Source: Xiphydria camelus
Lineage: Eukaryota > Arthropoda > Insecta > Hymenoptera > Xiphydriidae
Length of the DNA stretch: 64,000 bases
Assembly: GCA_963678675.1 (NCBI GenBank)
Contig: OY783192.1
Span: 32,643,250-32,707,249, forward strand
Direction: 5' to 3'
The notes beneath the pieces are model-generated. The model made no database searches. It was given only the letters and a program-made list of their open reading frames with translations, and was not told where the DNA came from. This document shows positions 27,405 to 39,456 of this stretch, one piece after another. Numbering within the stretch: the stretch's first letter is position 1; the number at the start of each line of letters is the position of its first letter. Position numbers and translations under genes: made by a program.

Positions 27405-28553
27405 ATAGTAAATGTAAAGAATAGTTTGACGTGTGACGGAGAGATTGTTTGAGAAGTAATGATCCATCGCCGGATACGAAAGAACGAATAGCCACCAAGT
27501 CAAAATTTGACCGGCTGATTGGTATTCTAAATCTGATCATTGCCTTATTCCTCTTATTGCCTGACGGGTAAATGAAGGAACGATCGGTAGATAGTGAATA
27601 ACCATACACACATACACACCTTAGTCTCTTGGTACAAATACGGAATTGTAATTGTATCGATGTTTTTATAAGTTATTATAAATAAAGAAAAGACTTGCTT
27701 ACGCGCTACTTACTAGTACGATACATGCAGTACTTCCATAATTTACTTATTCAAGTCTTGCAGATACGGTATTTTTGTCTTTTGTTTCATTCAGTTTAAA
27801 CAAAGTTCCTCGATTGGATTATCGAATACGCGGGGAGCGCGTAAGTTGTCGGGTAAGTAAAACCTGTCGAGAACGTTCCTCGCAGCAAGAGAACGATTTA
27901 CATTTCGTTTCCCCATAGTAAAATAATCCATTTTCCAGTGAACTCAGCTAATCTTTCATAAGAGCTACGAGTGATTGGGAATCGCACATAGTTGTCTTTG
28001 AAAATGAAAACGAATCGATTTTTTTGCTTTTCTTTGCGGGCCTAAGTTTCGACGTTTCACGTATTTTATACAAGGTATACTCCATTCCCAATCCATACGT
28101 ATGCAGGTACGTGCTATGTCACAGCGTATTGTATGTGAGGAAATAGAGTTGATTAAAATAAATTAGGCGAGATTGGTCGCGCAATAAAATACACGAAGCG
28201 ATCAACTACTAGAAATGAATTAGAATTTAGATTTAGATGAAAATGAACAAAGGTGAAACAAATTAAACTATATAAGAAATATCAAGTGATTTCTTAATTT
28301 TTTAAAGCTTTTCCCGATCATTGAGCATCCTATGCGATGATGCAGGGAAGTTCCAAGTTCGTTACCTCGTACTAAACTCTCGGACAAGAATTTAACGAAA
28401 AAAGTACCTATTATTTATTTCCGAGGGGATTTAGTATGCAACTATTTGAAACGTTTCTGCGATAATGGCAAAGCAGAGCTACGCTCGATAGCTCGTCTCG
28501 TATGAAAAGAATGCCGAATCAATCGTTCTCCTACAGTCTACAGAGATACATAT
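27405..28553. other. Converging 3' ends of AGPS and BTAF1
   Basis: AGPS 3' UTR with aataaa at about 27680, then AT-rich DNA up to the BTAF1 stop codon. No reading frame or repeat worth naming. Confidence 0.6.
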
Positions 28554-31500
28554 TTACGAGTGACTCTCCTCCTTTAAAGTCGATAGAAATGTGTCAAGAT
28601 CATACTCGTCATCGTATTGTTGCTGCTCCCACAGTTCCGGGAGGATCTCGAGAACCGAGCGACTGACACCTGGCACGCCGGCAACTTTCGAAACGCCGCT
28701 TTCGTCCTGACCGTCCGCCTTCTTTTCCCGGCCACTATCCAGAGAGAACAGATCCAGTAGCTGAAAGACATGATTTTATCGTTAGACATGATCAACCATT
28801 TTGTAGAAAATTACTTCGCGAATTGCACATTCGTCGATAGACTTACCTGATCGGTTCCCATAGTCTCTAGCGAAGCATTCTCCGTCGAGATGACGGTGTT
28901 TGCCGTGAGCAATTTGAACTTTTGCAGTCCCATGATCTTCTCTTCGACGGTGGATCTCGTGATGAGGCGGTACACGTTCACGACCTTTTTCTGACCGATA
29001 CGATGGGCGCGATCCATCGCTTGCAGATCTTTCATCGGATTCCAGTCATGTTCCACAAATATGACGGTATCCGCACCCGTCAAATTCAGTCCCAAACCTC
29101 CGACTTGAGTGGTTAAAAGTAGAACGTCGATGGACGGATCGGCGTTGAATCGAGCAACGACGGAGTGCCTTTGCGTCGCGGGCACGCTGCCGTCCAATCG
29201 TAGGTACGTCACCGACGGTAGATGCGCGCGGAGCAGATCTTTTTCCACAATGTCCAACATTGCTTTCAGTTGACAGAAAATGAGAGCGCGATGCTGGCTC
29301 ACCAATTGCTGCTGCGTCGCTTGACCGTCTACCGCGGTGGGTACGGAGGTAGAATGCTTGCCAAGCTGCTGTTGCTGTTGCTGACCGATGCCACAGTCGA
29401 GCAATAGCTGTTTTAGAGCCGGGAGTTTTGCTCCGTGCTCTATGTCGGCCAGCGTGCTTTGCTGTTGCTTCAGCAAAGCGCACACCTGAAACAGAGGATT
29501 AAGTAAAGTTGCAAATTGAATCCACGTCGTGATATATGTATTAAATGGATTATTCATATTATAAAGAGAAAAGTAAAATACTGACCGTCTGGTACTGTGG
29601 ATGACGGGGGCTGAGTACGAGTTTAGGATGATTGCACACATTGCGTAGGTATCGCAAAGCCTCGAAGACGTGGCCACCGTGCGGATTGCTCGTTGACGAG
29701 GGAGACGACGACACCATAGGAAGAAGTGTTGTCGAGTGTCGCATGCGGAAGTCTTCGTAGAGCGTGCGTTGTAGCGGCGAGAGATCGCAATAGTAATCTT
29801 GAGTAATCTTAGGCGGCAGATCTTGAAGTACGTCTTCTTTGTTGCGTCTCAGTAGAAACGGTAGTACCTAGTTTTTTAAGTACAACTGCGTCAAAATTGA
29901 TTAACTGGAAAGCTTCGCTATGAAAGACCGACTAAGATTAGAACCATTCAAGTAAATCTGGAGTTAAATTCACTATAACACACCCGTTGTGGATTCATTT
30001 TTATTTACCTGACGATGAAGAGCTTCCATAGCCAGTGCTCCGGCTTCCTGTTCCTTCGGTCCCGCTTTGGGTTCTCTGCACGCCAAGATAGGACGCGAGT
30101 ATTTCGCCGCGAACTGCTTCTCGCTGCCAAGAAATCCCGGCATGAGGAAGTCGAAGAGGGACCACAGCTCGAGCACGTCGTTCTGCACGGGTGTGCCCGA
30201 GAGGATGAGCCTGTGATGGGCGTGTAGACGCTTGGCTGCTTTGGCGCTCTTGGTTTTTCCATTTTTGATGATGTGGCCCTCGTCGAGCACGCAGTAATTC
30301 CATTGAATGGCTTCAAAGAATTCGATATCCTTGCGAACGATATCGTAGCTGGCGATAACGAGGCGATAGAGCGAGACGCGCGGTCGTATCTTCTCTCGTT
30401 CGGGGGGTGTCCCGGCGTATTGCAGAGCGGAGAGATCGCATGCTCGCAGGAACTTCTCCGCTTCGTATAACCAATGACCGGTGAGGGTTGGCGGACACAC
30501 GACCAGACTCGGCGGAGCTTGCGGATTGCGATGATGGTCTAGAGCAAGTATGCACAGAGTCTGTAGGGTTTTCCCAAGGCCCATGTCATCGCATAGAACG
30601 CCGTGCAGGTGGTAGCGATTCAGGAATGCTAGCCAGTTCAGTCCTTGCCGCTGATACGTGCGCAGTTCCGCTGCCACCGGAATGGGCAATTCAGTGTCGG
30701 GAATGTTGCGGGGGTTCAGTAGTTGTTCAAGAAACCGTCGCTCCTGTGCTTTCTCCTCCCTTTAATGGAATGATTGATAAATCGCACATGCAATGATATT
30801 TAAATGTTATGTAAACCTTAAATCGACTTATAATCACAACTGATTCTTTCGCATAATTTAGAAAAGAAATGCGGACTAACACGAGGTGGGGAGGGTCTGA
30901 TATTGCTCCAGGATCCAATGGCATCAATTGCACAAGAGTGGCAAATGTCCCGCTACAAGCCAGTCGTACGGCTTGATTTTGATCGCTCATTCTTCCAAGT
31001 AAAGGCACCATAAAAAGCACTGCGTAAGGAACCACATTAACACCAAGACTTTCTACCAGACAAGTCAGTGCTTCTGCAGCCCCTTGGCGTCTCGAATCCA
31101 CCGCGTAAGGAACTTGGACGGCAGTGGAAATGGAGCTCCTTCCGTCTTCGATTCCTTTGCTGCTGGATTCCAGCAATGGTATTACGCTGCTCACTACGTG
31201 TCTCATCGTCTGTAATTGAAACGTTAGATCGCCGTGGCACATCGTTCCTTCGCGGTTAACATCACGTTGAAATTCAGAGCCAATAACGATCACCAACCTC
31301 TTCGGTATCCAGTGTTGCGAGAACGGCTATACAACGAGCTGACATGTGTCTCACAGTCTTGTACGGATGAGCTAAGAGAGCACAAAGCCGCGGAAGGCAC
31401 TCCAAAGCGGGCGGAAGAAGCGATCTGTCCAAGCTTGAAGCCATGATCTCTAAAACTTGCAGACCGAAAACCAATTGATTCGCCTCGTCTTGGCAATCCT

Positions 31501-34500
31501 CTCGTCGGGCATACTCCTCCGCTTCGTTAGTCTTTCGCAGCACGGTTGGCAGCATCAATTCCCAGAGATGGGGTAGCCGAGCGGGTAGTCGAGCACCCAG
31601 CAGTGTAGCTGCAATTAGGATTAATAGCAATGTTTACTTAACGATGTATTTGAATTTAGCGAGAGAAAACGAATAACGGACAAACCGATCGAGGTGAGTG
31701 CAAACGTGGCACCGCGACGTCGAGTTCTGGCAGCTTTAGCTTCTGGTTCCTCGCAGGCAAATAATTCTTCCAAAGGTATTTCCGTGGCAGGTGGTCTACC
31801 GGGTCCTCTACCACCTCCGACTCCACTTCCCGTTCCACGATTATACGCGACTCTCTCGGCGTGACGCTGTCTATTATTAAGGGTGAGAATACCATAGAAC
31901 GGGCTGTCCGTTCCGTCGGTGACTCGCGGTGTGAATTCCATGTCCGAACATAAGAATGTACATAAGTTGGTCGCTATCTGTAAATGAGAAAGATTGTATA
32001 TCAGGCCTTTACAACAATACATTTGAAGTGAGAAGAGCTTAACAGTTACGACGATTGAGATGGCAACCTTGGAATTTGGTGACGGTCGCCTATCGACGCA
32101 AAGATCGACAAGATGAGAGAGATGCTTCGCCGCCAATCGTTGCAATTCCTCGTCTTCCTCGCGCTTGACAGCCTCCATTAAAGGTTTGACGAGAGGATTG
32201 AGAGGTTGAGGAGGCTCGGGAAGGCAGTGCAACATCGTAGCCGCTCCCGCTAACGCCGCCATCGACATCACGTTCAATGACAGCTGCTGCGAAGCCGTCG
32301 CAGCGGCCCCGACCTCCAACGCTCGCCTTCGTTCTTCCAAGCTGTCGATTAGCTTCGGTTTCAGTTTGATGAGTGAATTACCTCCACTTCCGCTGACAGC
32401 TGTCGCTACTCCACCGCCGGGATTGCTACCGATTATCGACAATCCCGACACGGATTTACTGGAAAGAGTAGCTATCTGCTCGAGAGTCATCACCCCGACA
32501 CTCGTCACGTCGAATTGTACTGGTAGAGGTAGTTTGTAGTGTTTCAGAGTGGCAATGTAGTCTCGACTTTCGTGTAACAGACGAGTAAAGGACGCCGCAA
32601 TCTCGTCGTAATACACGCACTCCTTTAAACAACTGAGTAATTTTTCCCTGAGAAAAGAGAAAATCATCGTTGTGTGAGAGAAAGGATTACAATCTATATC
32701 ACGAAGAAATATTCCGAAGTGATCCGTCCCTCGATAGGCTTCGAATCTACCGTATTTTATCAAGAACGGATGCGAACACCTCGGAACAATGATGCTTCAT
32801 TAGGGTACCTGAGAATATCCGGTATCGTCGGTGGATTAGGATGCTCGAGACCAGCCCAATGAGCCATGGTGAGTCCCACCACTGTACGTTGCAATGCCGA
32901 ACGAGAGGTAAGATGCGCCAGCAAAACGTTCGCGTAGCAAACAGCGGGCAGGTTGTCGGAAGGATAGACTACACCAGGCGCGTGTTGTACCACATAGCGG
33001 GACAACAAACCGAGCATTCTCGCAGCCATGCACCGCGCGCGTATTACGTTTAAACGACGCGTGCTTTGGGCCACTGTTTCTATACCGCCGATGTAAACTT
33101 TGAGCTCCGACGGTGGCTTGTTGCTTACATTATTGCTAGAGTCGGATTGCGCATCGGAGTTGCCTATCAATTGTCCACTTTTTGCAGTTCTGCGGGGAAT
33201 CAAATAAGATCGATAAGGGGGGACATTCGAGGAAGTATACGAAGGATACGGAAAGGATCGAATCGTGGAAGTAACTACTTGAAATTTTGTTATATATCAA
33301 GCAAAAAGATTACAGAGAATCAGGGGATTTCAATGCTTTATCCCAATTTCGTTAGGTCTCGCGGGAATTGAAATCGTTAACACAAGTTTGCGGATGTTTT
33401 TGGATCGTATTTGAAAATTGGCCACATCATCGGACCAAACTAAGTACATAAGTACCTGGGACCGTGTTGCGCAATGACGCTCGTCAATAAAGCCGCATTG
33501 AAAGGTACGTGCTCCGGTTGCATCGCAAGGCAGAGCCACGTACTGACGAGAGGACACGCCGCGTGCAGCAGTAATTCGAGATCGCTACGCGTCACCAAAT
33601 TTTCCCAGACGCGCTCGGCCACTGCTTGTATCGTTGTTACGTGTTCGATCAGTACGCGTTGAAAGACGTTGCGCAAAGTCTCCTGCAAGACGAGACCACC
33701 GCCTTCGCCCCATCTCTCTTTCCTGTTGTCCTCGTGATTTCCGTCGTCACCGGTGAGCGTTTGCAGTGTTTGTAGAGTAGCTTTCCTCACGCTGGAACTG
33801 GAGTGGCTGAGAAAGGGCCACAGTCTTGGCAAAACCTGCAACGAAGTAGAACGAAGATCGATGCCGTTATCGTTCGGTAACTCTTGGACGGGTTTTCTCA
33901 AACGGAAAAAAAAAAAGGTGCTTATTTACCTGAGAAAGTGGTTGCGGAGAGAGACAAGCACGCGCGGCCGGTAGCGAGAGTATCGCGGCGAGCAACCCCA
34001 TGAAACTGTTACAAGCGGCGGCCAAGTCGTCCTGTTCGCGTAGTAATTCCCATAATCGAAGGACAACGGCTTCGAGTTGAGACGGCTCTAGCAGACGCGG
34101 CAGTGCCGATGCCACGGGAATGAGAGCGCTCGCTGCAGCAGCTCCAACGTCATCCACGGGATCCGCGAGGCCTCGCATGGTCGCGGGAAATGCTCTCGGC
34201 AGCAACTCGTCCAAGAGATCGTCTCTTACGGCGAGCAAGTATTTCAGTGCCAGAAGGGCACCGTGTCTGGCCTCCCATTCGTCGTGTTCTAGTAGCTTCA
34301 GCATTACGGACAGCACTCCCATGACTCCCTTGTCTTTGTCTTGCTTATCATTGCCACTGGGTATTAGTAGCAGCAACGAGCCTAACGCCTGGGCGCAGGT
34401 CTCTCTGACAGGAGCGACAACTTGGTCTGAAACGAAATCGCCGAATCGGTCCAGTCCCAGGACGCATAATAAACGCAAAGCTGCGTCGATGACCCATCGA

Positions 34501-35942
34501 TGATGGCTCTCCTCCATTTCCTCTGTGGTTTGATCTCTCGATTTTCCCGCACCTTTAACAATTCGTTAAATATAAATTTATGCCTTTTTTAATTAAAAAA
34601 AAAAGAAACGCTCTCTAGAGGTATCTTTCTACCTTTTCCGTGAAGTCGCACAAGTTCCCGCAAAGCAGTAGCCGCCCCGTGTCGTACTTCCCACTTCTGA
34701 CTGAAAAGATCCTGGCACAGGTTCTCTGCGAAGGATTCCAGTGGCCAATCGATCGTAGTGTCGGGCCAGCAACCCGTTCCGTCCGGTACCGCGTTGACTA
34801 CTTCGTTCGTTCCACTGTTGCTGTTGCACGTTACATCCGAAGCGATGACCTCCTCCAGTTTAACTTTTTTGATCAGCGGCTCTGTGGAATTGCCAATCTG
34901 CGTTTGAGCTTTCGATCGAATGGAATTGGGGTCCTGCGGGTCGTCCGGATCCCGCGATCGCTGTTTCGAGACCGATTGTCGTGCCTGTGTACATTTATTT
35001 CATCAGAGAACATTCGATTTCCCACGTTAAACGTACGAAACGAGATGAGCGGGTGAAGGATTGCAGACCTTGCGCCGCGCTCTATTCATCTCTCGCCTGC
35101 TGAGACCACCGGGCTGTCGCAACGTCTCATTCACGGGGACTTTAGTCAGCAGTGTATTGGGCGTAGGCGACGACGGCACGGGAGTTAAATCGTCAGCGGT
35201 GAACAGGTCTGCGGTATCGATGCCCATCAATTGCGGATGAAGACCTAATTTGGCGGCGATGATCTTCTCTTCCTGATTGGGAAACGGATGCTCCCCTCCC
35301 TCGGCTACAACCAGATCGTATTCGCTACCCTCTGATCCTGTGAGATGCGAGCTGCGGGCCAGGACTCGCTCCATATCGAAGTCCTGCAGGCACAACCTGT
35401 TGTTTGCATTGTTGGCACGTCCTCCGGGTATGTTTTCTGTCGTTGATCGGGAGAAAAGAGAAATTTGATGAGTTAGAAGGTAAATAACGTGTAAAATTAA
35501 AACGGAATCAAGAGAAATACCAGTATCAGGCTTAATCTCAACAGGCTTTGGGTCCCAAGGTGGAACTTGCGCGAGAATAGCCTGCACAGCTTGTGCAGCC
35601 GATACCCTCGTGTCCCATTGCTGTGATTTCAATAAAGTTGACACTCTGGCGAGTAAATGGTGTAATTCATGGGGATGCAATCGTTGGGCCTCTCCCAGTT
35701 GTTGCGCAGCTGCTCGTTTGGTCACGGCATTCGTTCCTGTCTCCAGTAGTATGAACAACCTGTCCAACCTGTTTATTGTTTCACGATTATTAATAGACTT
35801 GTATTCTTGTGTACAAAGGTCGGGTGTCTAAACCCAATTATTGACGTTATTTATAGCTCGAAATGCACAAATGTTTTTTCCTGCTTGCTATTTACTTGTG
35901 TGTGTACAGGTAGTAAAAAAGAGTATATTACCTTGATGTCAT
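28554..35942 (-). CDS. BTAF1: BTAF1/Mot1, TBP-associated SNF2-family ATPase (1915 aa, 15 coding exons)
   Basis: Minus-strand exons: 35932-35942, 35521-35768, 35069-35436, 34633-34984, 33930-34552, 33456-33835, 32809-33189, 32068-32647, 31686-31977, 31298-31608, 30883-31209, 30009-30755, 29586-29867, 28847-29485, 28554-28760. Phases close across all 15. The N-terminus MTSRLDRLFILLETGTNAVT is the BTAF1 start, followed by HEAT repeats that grip TBP. The C-terminal Swi2/Snf2 motor has DDMGLGKT (about residues 1347-1354), the DEGH box of this family, LSGTPVQND, GGLGLNLTGAD and QAMDRAHRIGQKK. BTAF1 uses ATP to strip TBP from DNA and redistributes it among promoters. A Gln-rich insert (GQQQQQQLGKH) lies between the two motor lobes. 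Length is slightly above the human 1849. The first coding exon supplies only 11 bases (MTS and part of R). Confidence 0.96.
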
Positions 35943-36765
35943 GATTGTTTGAAAATTTACAAACGGGTCTCTTCAAATATCTGGAGCAAAAAACAAAAGC
36001 CTCGTGTTGATAATAATATCTATGCTAACATCTTGGCAGTATAAATGTGACACCATCGCGCGGCGTTAGAAAGGAGGAAGCCGCGGTGATAAAGCAGGGC
36101 ATATCGAACGCATATGTTCCAGAGAATGTGCGTTAATTGAGGGGAGAGGGAGGTGAATGTAAAATATACTCAGGGGTGATATTGGAGACCGTAAAGCGCG
36201 AGCCAGGCATTGTCTCGTTATTAACGCGACTCAATTCTTGCAAAATGACGAAGTCCGAGTAGAAAGGGCATCGGCCAAATAGCGTAATATGGTAAATCAG
36301 GCAGAACACAATATGGAGATAATAACAAGCGGGGGGAAAAAAATATGTTCCACCTTACCTGTTACTAAATAAGTAGAATTTTGACGTTGTTCGTATTTCA
36401 ACTAACCCGCATAGCCCTTTCCCACCGTGTAAGGTCTTGAAAAATCACATTACGCTTAGCGTTTTGTAAAAATTGAGATAGACACGAGTAATGCACCGAA
36501 TTTTTCGGAGAGGAACGCATCTTACAAGCATCAAATTTATACTGACAGCCATATTGCAGGAGAACCTGAGTTTTGTCCCGGCATTTTCGTCCGATTGGTG
36601 GATTTCGTGCATGTCATAATATACCTGGCCAATCGGAGTATTACTAATGCAAATGATTTCCGAGAGCGTCGATGGAAATAATTTATGTCCCGTACACACA
36701 CTGAGCGCAAAGAGACGCCTGGGTACGTTGATTGCAAGAAATGAGGATGAATTTTCAACGAACGT
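35943..36765. other. BTAF1 5' region and 3' end of the next minus-strand gene
   Basis: Upstream of the BTAF1 start: AT-rich, with a GA-rich stretch around 36135-36160 and a gcggggggaaaaaa tract near 36330. No gene seen. The downstream part is 3' UTR of the coiled-coil gene. Confidence 0.5.
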
Positions 36766-37742
36766 TTATTTCAAATCGTTGTTATTTTTACTGTTCGATG
36801 TTAGAGAGGGAAAATTGTTTAGTCGATTTGACTCATAGGTGCATATCTTCCTTTGCAGTACTTGCTTTCTTCGTTTTAATTCTGCCTTGGTTAATTCGAG
36901 CTTAGCCTTTTCATAATCCAATTTGCCTCCTTCCTCCGATAGAGCGGAAATGCGGGAAAATAATTTTTTGATCTGTAATAGCACTTTCTTTTCAAAATAA
37001 ATATAACTACAAGATTTTTCTTTTATTATTAAATCACGTTTTACTGCATTTTTGTTCCGCCATACTCATCTAGTATGATTTTTACACTGTCCTGTTATTA
37101 TTCAAGTAAAACGAAATTATTAAGTAGTAGTGGCAGTAGTAGGCAATCAAGAGATGGCGCCAACGCTACTCAATTTAATTTTCAGCGGATGAAATTCTTT
37201 TATAGAAAAGTTAGAAATATCACGAACTCATGATTCGTTTTACTTAGATAATGAAGTAGTTAAAAAACCAAACTAAGATGAGTTCGGAGATGAAGCGTCT
37301 GAACAATTCGGTTCAGTAAACGAAGATAAGTTTGCACGCTATGGTATGTTGGTATATTTTCCAAGTGACCTATTATTTCTATTTAAATGTACTAAATAAT
37401 GCATCAAGACGTTGTGTACCTGTATCATCGGATTAAATTGTTCGGCAAGAACGTTACCATCAAAATAAATAGCTTTGCTTCTCAGTTTATAATTCTCATT
37501 CATCAAATTTGTCCAATCGCGTTGAGCTTGAGAATCTTCTCTCAAAAGCGTGTACGCTTCTTCCAAAAGTTCCTTTGCCTATCAAATAATACTCGATTTT
37601 AGTTCGAAGTATAATTTGCGTATCCATTTTCCATCCTTACTTCCGCGTCAGGTTCCTCTCCAAAGTATAAACTGCTAATTCTTGAAAGATCAAATGACTC
37701 AGCGTCACTTTTAATGTTCTGCTCATTTTTGTGAGCATCCAT
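36766..37742 (-). CDS. Unidentified small coiled-coil protein (155 aa, 3 exons)
   Basis: Exons 37641-37742, 37420-37578 and 36766-36972 on the minus strand, each phase 0 with good splice sites. The start is MDAHKNEQNIKSDAESFDLS at 37742. The protein is almost entirely helical and charged: AKELLEEAYTLLREDSQAQR in exon 2, and IKKLFSRISALSEEGGKLDY followed by a Lys/Glu heptad-like stretch in exon 3. The tail is Asn/Ser-rich (SNSKNNNDLK). There is no membrane segment or catalytic motif. Size and composition recall small kinetochore, augmin or vesicle-tether subunits, but I cannot assign it to any family. Exon structure and open frames make it a real gene. Confidence 0.75.
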
Positions 37743-38120
37743 TATCGTGTGTTTCTGACGTAAATTTTAAAATTTAGTAATTTTGCTGACCCAAATTTGT
37801 AACGCAATTTTGCGAGAAAAGAAGTGAATATGAAGACAAAAGAAAAGCAGGTAAAGGTAATACAACAAAGAATACACTTTCCAAATTTTAATAAGCACGT
37901 AGGAGACGTCATACATTTTCGTACACTTTCAAACTCTATCCATCCATGTAACTATTCGTAGGCAGGTAATTTAATGTATACAATGCGCTTTTGTTTATTT
38001 CATGTAATCAGTAAATCCTGACATGTGCCATTTAAAGGGATATTCATTGGAGAAAAGTTTGCAATGCCAGATTCACAGAAATCACTACTTTGTATGCATG
38101 GAAACGGCGTTCTGCAGCTC
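37743..38120. other. Short intergenic stretch, nothing seen
   Basis: The promoter side of the coiled-coil gene and the 3' UTR of the ATP synthase subunit f gene, both on the minus strand. No repeat or frame of note. Confidence 0.6.
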
Positions 38121-38961
38121 TTAGTGGTACTTGTAGTTCCTGTGTTGCTCTGGAATATAATATTATAATTAGTACAAATTTAAGAGCTACAAAGCGTTAT
38201 TAAAAAAAAGTGTACATAAATACTCACTGATCCTTCCAAAGTTTATGACATAAAAGAACGCCATTGCAATGAATGTTGCTTGGATCATAGGAGCGATACC
38301 GGAGCGCTTAGGCAATATGTAATTGTGCTGCCAACGCCAAAATGCTGAAATAAGGATTAACAGAGATTATTTAATTCCACATACGATTTTAGGAGATAAA
38401 TCTTTCTCGTAGGGGATTGAGCAGTATCAAAATATCTGGAAGAGAGAGTACAAACGTAAAACCGTATCATTCTATCTGTAGAAAAAACTGGTAGAAAAAC
38501 AGCTTCCTACCAAAGATATCAGGGCTTGTCGCCACATGCGTAACGTCGGTGCATTTGTTAATAACACCAGAATGCACGGAATTACATAATACTCATTCAA
38601 GAAACATCTATGGGAAAATGGGGTTATGCAACTGACTGGGAAAAATGGATGCCTGCTATCCCGGAATATCAAATGCAAAACCCTACCTCGTGACATAGAT
38701 CCCACTATTGCTCTGGGTCCTTTATTACGGCGACCAAACCAAGCGCCAAGTTCGCCGAGCTTCACTTGACCAAACGGAGTGTCCGCTGTTCTCGGAGAAA
38801 GAAATCAATGCATGTGTGTGTGGTTAGCAATTTCTACAGCTCATTTTACAGTTACCGATAAGGGATCATTCCGTGGACTTACGTTTGCCGTAGTATCGCG
38901 CTGGATCGTACGGCCCATGAATTTTTGGGTCATATTCGATCGGATAATCTCCGATAGCCAT
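38121..38961 (-). CDS. ATPsynF: ATP synthase subunit f, mitochondrial (107 aa, 4 exons)
   Basis: Exons 38883-38961, 38687-38785, 38228-38344 and 38121-38149 on the minus strand. The protein matches subunit f end to end: MAIGDYPIEYDPKIHGPYDP, GQVKLGELGAWFGRRNKGPR, a single membrane helix (IQATFIAMAFFYVINFGRI) and the conserved end KQHRNYKYH. Subunit f is a small Fo stator protein at the base of the mitochondrial ATP synthase and contributes to its dimer interface (family knowledge). The last coding exon is only 29 bases, too short to stand out as a frame. The gene is divergent from DDX20, with 495 bp between the start codons. Confidence 0.95.
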
Positions 38962-39456
38962 GTTGAAGGTGTTAAATCGACTCCGCTCGCAAGATTTCGG
39001 AGCGAACGGCGAACGACAGACGACGTTCCCCTTTGACCTAGTGAAGCATGAAGCAATCACATAACGTAGATCGTGAACACGTGGAGGGACAGGTCATTAA
39101 GCCGCGTCCTCACGAGACGTATTAAGCATGTGCGACTATTTCTTGTCCACGTTAAAAAATACCGTGTAAACCGGTGCAAATAAATTCGCAGAGCATTCAG
39201 TCGTTTACCTTCCTTTTTGAATGACTTGAAAGGTCGTCTTTAAATGTAATACCTAATACTCGGAGTTTCGTTCGAAGCTGGCCAAAGTTATACCCGATTA
39301 CCACGTTTTTCTTTCGACTATGTAAGACAGTTTTATCCGTAGTTTTCTGTCATAACTATAATAGGTATAATTTGCGGTACGAGTTTTACATTACGCTTTT
39401 TTCGCAATGTTTTCCAGGCTCTGAAGTAGAATAGGACTTTACTCGTGTTTATAAGC
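38962..39456. promoter_or_regulatory. Probable bidirectional promoter, ATPsynF and DDX20
   Basis: A 495-bp gap between two divergent start codons (38961 minus, 39457 plus) with no other gene. It must hold both promoters and both 5' UTRs. No sharp core motif (TATA) is evident at the expected places. Confidence 0.55.
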
